In this document: positions 44,394-53,727 of the stretch, piece by piece
Layout: every line of letters starts with the position of its first letter
Numbering within the stretch: the first letter of the stretch is position 1
Assembly (NCBI RefSeq): GCF_003339685.1
Contig: NZ_QPKI01000002.1
Span: 124,001-188,000, forward strand
Direction: 5' to 3'
Origin: Halomonas sp. DQ26W
GTDB taxonomy: Bacteria > Pseudomonadota > Gammaproteobacteria > Pseudomonadales > Halomonadaceae
DNA length: 64,000 nt
Translations under genes and position numbers: made by a program
Notes under the pieces: model-generated
The model's database searches: none
Seen by the model: the letters and a program-made list of their open reading frames with translations, nothing else
What the model was told of the DNA's origin: nothing

Positions 44394-44510
44394 TGATATA
44401 TCCTTGATAGGGTGAACCAGCCACCAGCCTAGCCCGTCACGACCGTCTTTCGGCACCCCTGCGACCAAAGACGAGGTTCAGGAACCAAAGACGATGCCCA
44501 GGAGAGCGCC

Positions 44511-45755
44511 ATGACCGATTCGACACGCCACCCACTGGCCGACGCCGCATTGCACAAGGGACTACCCGAGACCGGTAACCGGCTGCTGGCCGATGTGAGC
44601 CTGCCCGCTGCCGTCATTCACGAGGTTGCACTGGCCCACAACCTCAACTGGATGCAGAGATTCTGTGAGGCCCACGGCGCACGGCTCGCTCCCCATGGCA
44701 AGACCACCATGGCACCGGCGCTTTTCCATCGGCAGCTGCAAGCCGGTGCCTGGGGTATCACCCTGGCAACGGCGGCGCAGTGTCGTGCGGCCTTTGCCCA
44801 CGGTGTCCATCGTTTGTTGATGGCCAATCAGTTGGTAGGGGAAGCCAACATGGCCATCGTTGCCGGGCTCATCGAGGCCGGTGCCGACTACTATTGTGTG
44901 GTCGATAGCGCCGAGAATGCGCGCCACCTGGGGCGCTATTTCGCGGCCCGTGGCTTGCGCCTGCAGGTGCTGATCGAACTGGGTGTGGAGGGGGGGCGCT
45001 GTGGCTGTCGTGGCCAGAACGAGGTGATGGCGCTGGGCGAGCTGGTGGAGAGCAAGCCGGCCCTGGTGCTGTCGGGGCTGGAGGGTTACGAGGGCGTGGT
45101 CTATGGCGACGACCCGGAGGAGAAGGTTCGCGCTTACGCCTGGCAGCTGGTCGAAGCCGCCCAGGCCCTGGATCACGATGGCCTGATCGAGAGTCCCCAT
45201 CCCTTGATCACCGCATCCGGCTCGGCCTGGTACGACCTGGTGGCCGAGGTCTTCCATGAAGCCCGCCTGGGCAGCCACTTTGTTCCTGTGCTTCGCCCCG
45301 GCTGCTATGTGGTGCACGACCACGGCATCTATCGCTCGGCCCAGCATGCAGTGCTGGGGCGGCGTCCGAGCATCGATCAGGGATTGCGGCCCGCACTGGA
45401 AGTCTATGCCCAGGTGGTGTCGCTACCCGAGCCTGGCCTGGCCATCCTCGGCCTGGGAAAGCGCGATATCGGCCATGACCAGATGCCCGAACCGTTGCAC
45501 CGATACCGGGAGGACGGCAGCGTCGGTGACATCCTCTCGGTGGCGGGGTGGCGTGTCACCAAGTTGATGGACCAGCACGCCTTCGTCACGCTGCCCCAGG
45601 ACGAGTGGCAAGAGAAGAGCCGCGAGACGGTCCGGGTCGGTGATATCGTGGCCATGGGCGTTTCACACCCCTGCCTGACCTTCGACAAATGGCGCCGGCT
45701 ATGCCGGGTCAACGAACGCCTCGAGATGGTCGAAGTGGTGGAGACCTGCTTCTAG
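44511..45755 (+). CDS. PLP-dependent amino-acid deaminase/aldolase, D-threonine aldolase/D-serine dehydratase (DSD1) family
   Basis: The 414-residue protein has the alanine-racemase-type barrel with the PLP Lys64 in RLAPHGKTTMAP, then a C-terminal DSD1 domain whose MGVSHPCLTFDKW supplies the His and Cys zinc ligands. Members act on D-threonine, D-serine or related hydroxy amino acids. The linked hydratase and IclR genes suggest a small catabolic unit. Ends at a clear bidirectional terminator. Confidence 0.83.
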   Translation: MTDSTRHPLADAALHKGLPETGNRLLADVSLPAAVIHEVALAHNLNWMQRFCEAHGARLAPHGKTTMAPALFHRQLQAGAWGITLATAAQCRAAFAHGVHRLLMANQLVGEANMAIVAGLIEAGADYYCVVDSAENARHLGRYFAARGLRLQVLIELGVEGGRCGCRGQNEVMALGELVESKPALVLSGLEGYEGVVYGDDPEEKVRAYAWQLVEAAQALDHDGLIESPHPLITASGSAWYDLVAEVFHEARLGSHFVPVLRPGCYVVHDHGIYRSAQHAVLGRRPSIDQGLRPALEVYAQVVSLPEPGLAILGLGKRDIGHDQMPEPLHRYREDGSVGDILSVAGWRVTKLMDQHAFVTLPQDEWQEKSRETVRVGDIVAMGVSHPCLTFDKWRRLCRVNERLEMVEVVETCF

Positions 45756-45820
45756 CCGCTGTGGTGCTTCGTGGCTGCTGCCCATGGGCAGGATATCGTT
45801 CGGGCAGGCATCATTAGCAC

Positions 45821-45859
45821 AAAAAACACCGCTGCGTCATACGACGCAGCGGTGTTTTT
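45821..45859. terminator. Bidirectional terminator between the DSD1-type gene and serA
   Basis: A perfect 13-bp stem (45826-45838 with 45843-45855) with a 4-nt loop, A6 before and T5 after. It therefore has a T tail on both strands, right between convergent genes. Confidence 0.9.
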
Positions 45860-45892
45860 GATCTGCCTCCAAGCAGCGGGTGCTAGCCGGCA

Positions 45893-47143
45893 TCAATCCT
45901 GGAAGTTGGTCTCGGAGTAGAGCACCCGTACCTTCAGCGTGTGCTGGACCTGACGCAGGGCTTCCAGCGCCTGGGGGCCGTAGGCCTTGTCCACATCGAT
46001 GACCACGTAGCCGACCTTTTCATTGGTCTGCAGGTACTGGCCGGAGATGTTGATGTTGCTCTCGGAGAGCACATGGTTGATCTCGGAGAGCACGCCCGGC
46101 ACGTTTTCGTGGATATGCAGCACGCGGTGCTTGTCCGGGTGCGCCGGCAGGGCCACCTCGGGGAAGTTGACCGAGGTAACGGTGGTACCGTTGTCGGAGT
46201 AAGTGATCAGCTTCTCGGAGACCTCGATGCCGATGTTCTCCTGGGCTTCCAGCGTGGAGCCGCCGACATGCGGAGTGAGAATCACGTTGTCCAGGCCACG
46301 CAGTGGGCTGACGAACTCCTCGTCGTTACCCTTGGGCTCCACCGGGAAGACGTCGATGGCGGCGCCGTAAAGCCTACCCTTTTTCAGCGCCTCGGCCAGA
46401 TCCTCAATCACCACCACGCTGCCGCGGGAGGCGTTGATCAGGATGCCGCTGCGCTTCATCAGCGCCAGCTGCTCCCTGGCGATCATCCACTTGGTGGAGG
46501 GCAGTTCCGGCACGTGCAGGCTGACCACATCGGCGCGGGCCAGCAGCTCTTCCAGGCTGGCCACCTGATTGGCGTTACCCATGCCGAGCTTGGTCACCAC
46601 GTCGTAGAAGATGACGTTGAAGCCGAGCGATTCCGCCAACACCGAGAGCTGGGCGCCGATGTTGCCGTAGCCGACGATCCCCAGGGTCTTGCCACGGGCC
46701 TCGTGGGAGTTCTTGGCGCTCTTCAGCCAGCCGCCCTGATGGGCATGGGCGTTTTTTTGGGGGATGCCGCGAAGCAGCATGATCGCCTCGGCCAGCACCA
46801 GCTCCGCTACCGAACGGGTGTTGGAATAGGGCGCATTGAATACCGGGATACCACGGATCAGTGCCGACGTCAGGTCTACCTGGTTGGTGCCGATGCAGAA
46901 ACAGCCCACGGCCGCGAGCTTCTCGGCCGCCTCGAACACCCGCGAGTTGAGCTGGGTGCGCGAGCGAATGCCGACGAAATGAACGTCCCGAACCTTCTCG
47001 ATCAGCGTCGCTTCGTCCAGCGAGGTCGCGACGTGCTCGATGTTGGTGTAACCGGCGTTCAGGAAATTGTCCACCGCGCTCTGGTGGACGCCCTCGAGCA
47101 GCAGGATTTTGATCTTGCTCTTGTCCAGGGACGTTTTGGCCAT
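45893..47143 (-). CDS. serA: D-3-phosphoglycerate dehydrogenase
   Basis: SerA makes 3-phosphohydroxypyruvate, the first step of serine synthesis. The 416-residue protein has the NAD-binding motif GIVGYGNIGAQLSVLAESLG, NASRGSVVVIEDLAEAL, the catalytic Arg/Glu/His (LHVPELPSTKWMI; LTPHVGGSTLEAQENIG) and a C-terminal ACT domain (HENVPGVLSEINHVLSESNINI) that binds serine. Length and domains match the E. coli type. It is divergent from xseB. Confidence 0.95.
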   Translation of the reverse strand: MAKTSLDKSKIKILLLEGVHQSAVDNFLNAGYTNIEHVATSLDEATLIEKVRDVHFVGIRSRTQLNSRVFEAAEKLAAVGCFCIGTNQVDLTSALIRGIPVFNAPYSNTRSVAELVLAEAIMLLRGIPQKNAHAHQGGWLKSAKNSHEARGKTLGIVGYGNIGAQLSVLAESLGFNVIFYDVVTKLGMGNANQVASLEELLARADVVSLHVPELPSTKWMIAREQLALMKRSGILINASRGSVVVIEDLAEALKKGRLYGAAIDVFPVEPKGNDEEFVSPLRGLDNVILTPHVGGSTLEAQENIGIEVSEKLITYSDNGTTVTSVNFPEVALPAHPDKHRVLHIHENVPGVLSEINHVLSESNINISGQYLQTNEKVGYVVIDVDKAYGPQALEALRQVQHTLKVRVLYSETNFQD

Positions 47144-47377
47144 GGTCGAATCAACCCCTTCTTCGGTGCGAGCCGCATGCGGTGACGGGACAGCCGTGCC
47201 GCGACAGTAGTGAGCCTGAGGGCCTGCCGAATAGCGAGGGACAAGGGCATTGGCAGGCTTGAAACAGGGCGCTTATGGTAGCACAACCGCCTCGGGCGAA
47301 GATGAAAACACTGCGCTGCAAAGATGAATGGGCTGCAGGTTGTTGCGGGTGGCAGACGAACACCGGGGGAGAGCGTG

Positions 47378-47383
47378 TATACT
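47378..47383 (+). promoter_or_regulatory. Putative -10 box of the xseB-ispA-dxs operon
   Basis: TATACT in GTGTATACTGTGG, 46 bp before xseB. The same context occurs before the rhodanese gene. No good -35 match. Confidence 0.4.
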
Positions 47384-47423
47384 GTGGCCCCTATAGATAG
47401 CAGTCACGGGCTAGGAATTTTCC

Positions 47424-47723
47424 ATGGCAGAGCGAGACAAGCAACCATCGTCCGAGACGATGGTGAGCGAGGAGGCCGGTGCCGATTTCGCCACCACCGT
47501 CGAGCGACTGGAACAGTTGGTAGAGCGGCTGGAGTCCGGCGAGCTCTCGCTGGAGGGCTCGCTTGCCGCCTTCGAGCAGGGCGTGCGCCTGACCCGTGAT
47601 GCCCAGCGTCGCCTGGACGAGGCCGAACTGCGGGTGCGCACCTTGATCGAAGGCCCTGACGGTGGCGTCGATTTCGACAGCTTCACTGCGCCGCCCGGGG
47701 AGGACGACGATCTTGAGCCCTGA
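47424..47723 (+). CDS. xseB: Exodeoxyribonuclease VII small subunit
   Basis: XseB joins XseA in the single-strand exonuclease VII. The 99-residue acidic protein has the family block FATTVERLEQLVERLESGELSLEGSLAAFEQGVRL (in parts) and an unusually long start of about 20 residues and an acidic end. First gene of xseB-ispA-dxs, the usual isoprenoid operon order. Its last bases overlap ispA. Confidence 0.93.
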   Translation: MAERDKQPSSETMVSEEAGADFATTVERLEQLVERLESGELSLEGSLAAFEQGVRLTRDAQRRLDEAELRVRTLIEGPDGGVDFDSFTAPPGEDDDLEP

Positions 47724-48597
47724 CGCTTTCGCTGCGCGCCTGGCCGCCGATCGTGCCCGGGTGGATGCCTATCTGGCGCGCGTCTTCGATGCGCGCCAGG
47801 CCGCCGCGCCCCGCCTGGAAGAGGCCATGCGTCATGGGTTGCTGGTGGGTGGCAAGCGTTTACGTCCGGTGCTGGTCTACCTGGCCGGTCGCGCATTGGG
47901 GGCCGCCGATGCCGAGCTAGACCCCTCGGCCGCGGCGGTGGAGTTGGTGCATGCCTACTCGCTGGTGCACGATGACTTGCCCGCCATGGACGACGATGAC
48001 CTGCGCCGCGGCCAGCCCACGGTCCATCGCGCCTATGACGAGGCCACGGCGATACTGGCCGGCGATGCCCTGCAGACCCTCGCCTTCGAGGTGCTGGCCA
48101 GGGCCGCCCATCCGCGGCTGCCGGCACTGATGCTGACCCTGGCCCAGGCCGCCGGCCGCGACGGCATGGTGGGCGGACAGGCGCTGGACCTGGCGGCCGT
48201 TGGCGGCCACCCTGACGTCGAGGCCCTGGCCACCATGCACGCCCACAAGACCGGCGCGCTGATTCGTGGCGCGGTGCGCATGGGAGCGCTGACGGCGGTG
48301 GTCGAGAGCGACCCCAGGGTGGCGGCGCTGGAACACTACGCCCAAGCCCTTGGCCTGGCCTTCCAGATACACGATGACGTCCTCGACGTGACCGGTGATA
48401 CCCGCACACTGGGCAAGGCCTCCGGCGCCGATGCGGCCCGCGACAAGCCCACCTATCCGGCGCTGCTGGGGCTGGAGGGCGCTCGCACCAAGGCTTTCGA
48501 GCTGACCGAGGAGGCCCTGACGGCCCTGGCGCCGCTGGGCGAGGCGAGTGCACCGCTGGCCGAGCTGGCCCGCTACATGATCGAACGAGACCACTGA
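47713..48597 (+). CDS. ispA: (2E,6E)-farnesyl diphosphate synthase
   Basis: IspA makes farnesyl diphosphate from IPP and DMAPP/GPP. The 294-residue protein has GKRLRPVLVYL, the first Asp-rich motif HDDLPAMDDDDLRRGQPT, GDALQTLAFE, and the second Asp-rich motif FQIHDDVLDVTGD. The start is read as TTG at 47713, in the last codons of xseB with GAGGA upstream; no in-frame ATG lies at a suitable place. The product precedes Dxs in the operon. Confidence 0.92.
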   Translation: MSPDAFAARLAADRARVDAYLARVFDARQAAAPRLEEAMRHGLLVGGKRLRPVLVYLAGRALGAADAELDPSAAAVELVHAYSLVHDDLPAMDDDDLRRGQPTVHRAYDEATAILAGDALQTLAFEVLARAAHPRLPALMLTLAQAAGRDGMVGGQALDLAAVGGHPDVEALATMHAHKTGALIRGAVRMGALTAVVESDPRVAALEHYAQALGLAFQIHDDVLDVTGDTRTLGKASGADAARDKPTYPALLGLEGARTKAFELTEEALTALAPLGEASAPLAELARYMIERDH

Positions 48598-48648
48598 GGA
48601 GGCGTTGAAAGCAGTGATTCAGCGATTCCCTCACAGACAGAAGCCTAC

Positions 48649-50553
48649 ATGAAGCTCTACGACGAAATTCCCGGCGAGCGCCCGGTGACACCGCTGCTCG
48701 ACACGCTGGATACCCCGGCGGCGTTGCGGGCCATGAACGCCGCACAGCTGGAGCAACTGGCCGACGAGTTGCGAGCCTACCTGCTCTACAGCGTCGGAGT
48801 TTCCGGCGGTCACTTCGGCGCCGGCCTGGGCGTGGTGGAGCTCACCGTGGCGCTACATCACGCCCTGGAGACCCCCCACGACCGGCTGGTGTGGGACGTG
48901 GGCCATCAGGCCTACCCCCACAAGATTCTCACCGGCCGGCGCGAGGCGATGGTCAGTATTCGCCAGCACGGCGGCCTGGCCGCCTTCCCGCGGCGTGCCG
49001 AGTCGCAGTACGACACCTTCGGCGTGGGCCATTCCAGCACCTCGATCTCGGCGGCGCTGGGCATGGCCCTGGCCGCTCGCACCCGCGGCGAGAAACGGCG
49101 GGTCTGTGCGGTGATCGGCGACGGTGCCCTGACCGCTGGCATGGCCTTCGAGGCCCTCGCCCATGCCGGTCATGTGGACGCCAACCTGCTGGTGGTGCTC
49201 AACGACAACGAGATGTCGATTTCCGAGAACGTCGGCGGTATCGCCAGCTACCTGGCGGGCATTCTCTCCAGCAAGCCCTACCTGGTCATGCGCGAAGAGG
49301 GCAAGAAAGTGCTGTCGCACTTGCCTGGCGCACTGGAACTGGCGCGGCGTACCGAAGAGCACATGAAGGGCATGGTCAGCCCGGCCACCCTGTTCGAGGA
49401 GATGGGCTTCAACTACATCGGCCCCCTCGACGGCCATGACCTGCCCACCCTGGTCCAGACCCTGCGCAACATCCGCGATCTCGACGGCCCCCAGTTCCTG
49501 CATGTCAGGACGCGCAAGGGACGCGGCTTTTTGCCTGCTGAGGCCGACCCCATCGGCTACCACGCCATCACCAAGCTGGAAAAAAACGGTGACGCGCCGA
49601 GCAGTGCGCCCCCGCCCGCGGCCGGGAAAAAAATCAAGTATTGCAATGTCTTCGGTGACTGGCTGTGTGACATGGCGGCCAGCGACAAGCGCTTGATTGG
49701 CATCACCCCGGCGATGCGCGAAGGTTCCGATCTGATCCGTTTCTCCAAGGAATTCCCTGAGCGCTACTACGACGTGGCGATTGCCGAGCAACATGCGGTG
49801 ACGCTGGCCGCCGGCATGGCCTGCGAGTCGATGAAGCCGGTGGTGGCGATCTACTCCACCTTTCTGCAGCGCGGCTATGACCAGCTGATCCACGATGTGG
49901 CGGTGCAGGGGCTCGACGTCACCTTCGCCATCGACCGCGCCGGCCTGGTCGGCGAGGACGGCCCCACCCACCACGGCAGCATGGACCTCTCCTACCTGCG
50001 TTGCGTGCCGGGCATGGTAGTGCTGGCGCCGGCCGACGAGGCCGAATGTCGCGCCATGCTCAGCGCCGCCTATCACTACCCCGGCCCCGCCGCGGTGCGC
50101 TACCCCCGCGGCAGCGGCCCCGGTGCGGCGATCCCGGCGAATCTCGAACCGCTGGAGATCGGCAAGGCGGAGCATCGCCGCCAAACCGGTGGCGAAGGTA
50201 GCCGCGTCGCACTGCTGGCTTTCGGCAGTCTCAACGATCCCGCAACCACAGTGGCCGAAGCACTGGATGCCACCCATATCAACATGCGCTCGATCAAGCC
50301 GCTGGACCGGGATGCCATCCTGGCCGCCGCCGACGAGCACGACCTGCTGGTCACCCTCGAAGAGAACGTCGTGGCGGGTGGCGCCGGCAGCGCCGTCAAC
50401 GAGCTGCTGGTTGCCGAGGGTGTGCAGGTGGAGATCCTCAATCTCGGCCTGCCCGACTCCTTCGTAGAGCACGGCAAGCCGGCAGAGTTGCTCGCCGAAT
50501 GCGGGCTGGATGCACCGGGCATCGAAGCGGCGATTCGCGCGCGACTGGGTTGA
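48649..50553 (+). CDS. dxs: 1-deoxy-D-xylulose-5-phosphate synthase
   Basis: Dxs condenses pyruvate and glyceraldehyde 3-phosphate with thiamine diphosphate, the first step of the MEP pathway. The 634-residue protein has [38 protein letters not shown], the ThDP motif [18 protein letters not shown]...NDN, and the transketolase-type C-terminal half with [20 protein letters not shown]. Length is normal. It ends at a clear terminator and closes the xseB-ispA-dxs operon. Confidence 0.96.
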   Translation: MKLYDEIPGERPVTPLLDTLDTPAALRAMNAAQLEQLADELRAYLLYSVGVSGGHFGAGLGVVELTVALHHALETPHDRLVWDVGHQAYPHKILTGRREAMVSIRQHGGLAAFPRRAESQYDTFGVGHSSTSISAALGMALAARTRGEKRRVCAVIGDGALTAGMAFEALAHAGHVDANLLVVLNDNEMSISENVGGIASYLAGILSSKPYLVMREEGKKVLSHLPGALELARRTEEHMKGMVSPATLFEEMGFNYIGPLDGHDLPTLVQTLRNIRDLDGPQFLHVRTRKGRGFLPAEADPIGYHAITKLEKNGDAPSSAPPPAAGKKIKYCNVFGDWLCDMAASDKRLIGITPAMREGSDLIRFSKEFPERYYDVAIAEQHAVTLAAGMACESMKPVVAIYSTFLQRGYDQLIHDVAVQGLDVTFAIDRAGLVGEDGPTHHGSMDLSYLRCVPGMVVLAPADEAECRAMLSAAYHYPGPAAVRYPRGSGPGAAIPANLEPLEIGKAEHRRQTGGEGSRVALLAFGSLNDPATTVAEALDATHINMRSIKPLDRDAILAAADEHDLLVTLEENVVAGGAGSAVNELLVAEGVQVEILNLGLPDSFVEHGKPAELLAECGLDAPGIEAAIRARLG

Positions 50554-50591
50554 TGTAGAAGCAGTCCATAAGCAAAACACCGTGTGTTTCC

Positions 50592-50627
50592 AACCGGTCA
50601 TGAACCTAGCTTCATGACCGGTTTTTT
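50592..50627 (+). terminator. Rho-independent terminator of xseB-ispA-dxs
   Basis: A perfect 13-bp stem (50592-50604 with 50611-50623), 6-nt loop, then T tail. It lies 38 bp after the dxs stop. Confidence 0.9.
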
Positions 50628-51149
50628 CATATTGCGGCTTCGGAATTATCCCCTGATACCCTTTCCTGTCTGCCGGCTACCCCCTGCCACGTGTCGTCAG
50701 GCGCGGCCGAGTTAACCGAGCACATTGCGGAGTGTTGGTGGCGTTTACCGCTCATATTCGTGTAGGCAATTACATACAAAGTATGTAAGCAAAGGTATGT
50801 GTCGTGCCAATCGCTATAGGGCGGTTTGACAATATCCGTCACGATCGCAGCATGTTTTCGACATTTAATGCTACTTGTTCGTTTTTTGTCCGCGCATGTA
50901 ACGAACGCGTAAAGTTTCTTATCGTCCATGACGACGTTTGGCACAGGCCCGCCATCCCTTTACCCTCTCGCCTCATTAGCTATAGCGGCAAATGCTTCTG
51001 CGGATCCGTCAGCCGGTCCTGGTTCATCTCGCAGCGGCGGAGTGGATGGGATCGACTCGGTTCGCATAGCCCATTTCCGGCTCGCTCGTCGGGCCACTAT
51101 CGATTCTTAATCGTTCCAAAAATCAGTGGTTCGTCAGGGAGCTACGACA
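50628..51149. other. Intergenic leader of the type VI secretion operon, AT-richer, about 520 bp
   Basis: No supported gene; the short open frames on both strands have no recognisable content. The stretch is more AT-rich than its flanks, as expected for a regulated or silenced promoter region. A TGGCAC followed by GC at nearly the -24/-12 spacing (about 50939-50952) is one base short of the sigma-54 consensus, so it is only a candidate. Confidence 0.5.
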
Positions 51150-51659
51150 ATGGCAAAGGAAGGGACCGTTGCGCCGAAAGAGCGCATCAATATCAAGTAT
51201 GTACCGGCTACCGGTGACCAGCAGGCGGAAACCGAGTTACCGCTCAAGCTGCTGGTGGTAGGGGACTTCAAGGGGCGCGCGGAAGAGACGCCCATCGAGG
51301 AGCGCGACAAGGTCTCGGTGGACAAGAATAACTTCCAGTCGGTGATGCGCGAGGCGGGCCTTGGCCTGCAGGCTGCCGTACCCAACCGCCTCGAAGAGGG
51401 CGAGGAGCCGACCGACCTGGCGGTGAGCGTCTCATTCAAGTCACTGGAAGACTTCGCCCCCGACAGCGTGGCTCGGCAGGTGCCGGAACTGCGCAAGCTG
51501 GTCGAGCTGCGCGAGGCGCTGGTTGCGCTCAAGGGGCCGCTGGGCAATGTGCCGGCCTTCCGCGATCAGCTGCAGAAGCTGATGGAGAGCGACGAGGCGC
51601 GTCAGCAGCTGCTCTCGGAGCTCGAGCTGCTCGAGACGAACAACAAGGGCGACGCCTGA
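51150..51659 (+). CDS. tssB: Type VI secretion sheath protein TssB (VipA)
   Basis: TssB pairs with TssC to form the contractile sheath around the Hcp tube. The 169-residue protein has RINIKYVPATGD, ELPLKLLVVGDFKG and the C-terminal long helix region ending with Glu/Leu-rich residues. It is the first gene of the operon; GGGAG lies ahead of the ATG at 51150. No hcp follows tssC here, unlike in many clusters. Confidence 0.95.
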   Translation: MAKEGTVAPKERINIKYVPATGDQQAETELPLKLLVVGDFKGRAEETPIEERDKVSVDKNNFQSVMREAGLGLQAAVPNRLEEGEEPTDLAVSVSFKSLEDFAPDSVARQVPELRKLVELREALVALKGPLGNVPAFRDQLQKLMESDEARQQLLSELELLETNNKGDA

Positions 51660-51736
51660 TTCCTGTCGGACCAGGTACAGACAGATCAGGTGCAGGCGGG
51701 CGATTCAACGCCAGGCAAAGGATTCGAGGCAACCCC

Positions 51737-53218
51737 ATGACCGATTCGGTACAAACCCAGGGCCAGGCCGCACAGGCCCAGGCTGAAGACTCCCTTCTCG
51801 ACCAGGTGATGGCGCAGACGCGCATGGCACCGGCCGACGAAGGCTACGACATTGCCAAGCAGGGCGTGGCGGCCTTCATCGCCGAGCTGCTGCAGAGCAC
51901 AAGCGACGCCCCCCAGGTGAACAAGTCGGTGGTCGACCGCATGATCGTCGAGCTCGACCGCAAGATCGGCAGCCAGGTCGATGAGATCCTGCATGATCAG
52001 GGCTTTCAGAAACTGGAATCGGCCTGGCGTGGCCTCAAGCTGCTGGTCGATCGCACCGACTTTCGCGAGAACATCAAGCTCGACGTGCTGCACGCCACCA
52101 AGGCCGAGCTGCTCGAGGACTTCGAGTTTGCCCCGGAGCTCAGTCAGAGCGGACTCTACCAGCATGTCTATGCGGCGGAGTACGGCCAGTTCGGCGGCGA
52201 GCCGGTCGCCGGTATCATCGGCCATTACGACTTCTCGCCCACGACGCCGGACATCAAGCTGCTGCAGTTCACCGCCGCGGTGGGTGCCATGGCCCATGCG
52301 CCTTTCCTCTCCTCGGTAGCGCCGAGCTTCTTCGGTATCGACAGCTTCGAGGAGCTGCCCAATATCAAGGACTTCAAGGCCATCTTCGAGGGTCCGAAGT
52401 ACGCCCGTTGGCGCAGCCTTCGCGAGTCCGAGGACGCCCGCTACCTGGGGCTGACCGCGCCGCGCTTCCTGCTGCGCATGCCCTACGACCCGGTGGAGAA
52501 CCCGGTCAAGAGCTTCAACTACCGTGAAACGGTGAGCGAGAATCACGAGCACTACCTTTGGGGCAACACCGCCTATCTGCTCGCCGAGCGCCTGACCGAC
52601 AGTTTCGCCAAGTACCGCTGGTGCCCGAACATCATCGGCCCCCAGAGCGGCGGCGCCGTCGATAACCTGCCGGTGCACACCTACGAAGCGCTGGGCCAGC
52701 TGCAGGCCAAGATTCCCACCGAGGTGCTGGTCACCGATCGGCGTGAATTCGAGATGGCCGAAGAGGGTTTCATCTCGCTGACCATGCGCAAGGGCAGCGA
52801 CAACGCCGCCTTCTTCTCCGCCAACTCGGTGCAGAAGCCCAAGGTCTTCCCCAACACCGCCGAGGGCAAGGCTGCCGAGACCAATTTCAAGCTCGGCACC
52901 CAACTGCCCTACATGTTCATCATCAATCGCCTGGCGCACTACATCAAGGTGCTGCAGCGCGAGCAGATCGGTTCATGGAAGGAGCGTCAGGACCTCGAGC
53001 GCGAACTCAACGCCTGGATTCGCCAGTACGTCGCCGACCAGGAAAACCCGCCGGCCGAGGTGCGTAGCCGCCGGCCGCTGCGGGCCGCCTCGATCCAGGT
53101 CTCCGACGTCGAGGGCGATCCGGGCTGGTATCAGGTCTCCATGGCGGTGCGTCCGCACTTCAAGTACATGGGCGCTAACTTCGAGCTGTCGCTGGTGGGT
53201 CGCCTCGACAAGGAGTAA
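51737..53218 (+). CDS. tssC: Type VI secretion sheath protein TssC (VipB)
   Basis: The large sheath subunit, 493 residues. It has VDRMIVELDRKIGSQVDEILH, FQKLESAWRGLKLLVDRTDF, GMAMHAPF-type segment (VGAMAHAPFLSSV) and the C-terminal ADQENPPAEVRSRRPLRAA and PHFKYMGANFELSLVGRLDKE blocks. These are among the most conserved parts of the T6SS. 77 bp separate it from tssB. Confidence 0.96.
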   Translation: MTDSVQTQGQAAQAQAEDSLLDQVMAQTRMAPADEGYDIAKQGVAAFIAELLQSTSDAPQVNKSVVDRMIVELDRKIGSQVDEILHDQGFQKLESAWRGLKLLVDRTDFRENIKLDVLHATKAELLEDFEFAPELSQSGLYQHVYAAEYGQFGGEPVAGIIGHYDFSPTTPDIKLLQFTAAVGAMAHAPFLSSVAPSFFGIDSFEELPNIKDFKAIFEGPKYARWRSLRESEDARYLGLTAPRFLLRMPYDPVENPVKSFNYRETVSENHEHYLWGNTAYLLAERLTDSFAKYRWCPNIIGPQSGGAVDNLPVHTYEALGQLQAKIPTEVLVTDRREFEMAEEGFISLTMRKGSDNAAFFSANSVQKPKVFPNTAEGKAAETNFKLGTQLPYMFIINRLAHYIKVLQREQIGSWKERQDLERELNAWIRQYVADQENPPAEVRSRRPLRAASIQVSDVEGDPGWYQVSMAVRPHFKYMGANFELSLVGRLDKE

Positions 53219-53233
53219 GGGAGTGTCGCTGCC

Positions 53234-53653
53234 ATGAGCCTTTACCGTGGTGGCGTGCTCGGCAACCGGCTGTTCGAGCGCCTGGCGGCGACCGGACAGC
53301 CGGTCGAGGCGAGCCTCGCCGACACCGTGGAATCCATCAAGCGACATCTCGTCGATCTGCTCAACAGCCACCCGGGACACAGCGAATGTGCGCCTGAGCT
53401 GGGGCTGCTCGACTTCAATGACGCGACCATCGGTGTGCTCGACCTGGAACTCAATATCCAGCGCGCCATTCGCCAGTGCATCGAACGCTTCGAGCCTCGA
53501 GTGCAGCGAGTGGAAGTGGAGTCGTTGCCCCATGGCGGCGACCCCCTGCAGCTGCGGTTCCAGGTTCACGCAACCCTGGATCTTGGCCGGGACAACGCCC
53601 AGACCACCATCGATCTGCTGCTGAACGACAAACGCTATCAGTGCCTGAATTGA
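53234..53653 (+). CDS. tssE: Type VI secretion baseplate protein TssE (gp25-like)
   Basis: The 139-residue protein is homologous to phage T4 gp25, which starts sheath polymerisation at the baseplate. It shows LFERLAATG at the start, then VESIKRHLVDLLNSHPG, ELGLLDFND and IQRAIRQCIERFEPRVQRVEV, which is the EPR motif region. 15 bp after tssC. Confidence 0.93.
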   Translation: MSLYRGGVLGNRLFERLAATGQPVEASLADTVESIKRHLVDLLNSHPGHSECAPELGLLDFNDATIGVLDLELNIQRAIRQCIERFEPRVQRVEVESLPHGGDPLQLRFQVHATLDLGRDNAQTTIDLLLNDKRYQCLN

Positions 53654-53727
53654 GAACCTGAATTGAGAACGAAGCGGCGCCGGAACGGAGCGTCTGATTA
53701 GCCAAGTACCTGGGGAACGAGACTCGC

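Noticed and set aside
48853..50601. 582-codon minus-strand frame opposite dxs
   Set aside because: Antisense shadow of dxs with His/Gln/Val-rich, domain-less translation.
50804..51217. 137-codon plus-strand frame in the T6SS leader
   Set aside because: It runs into tssB in another frame, has no domain and no ribosome site.
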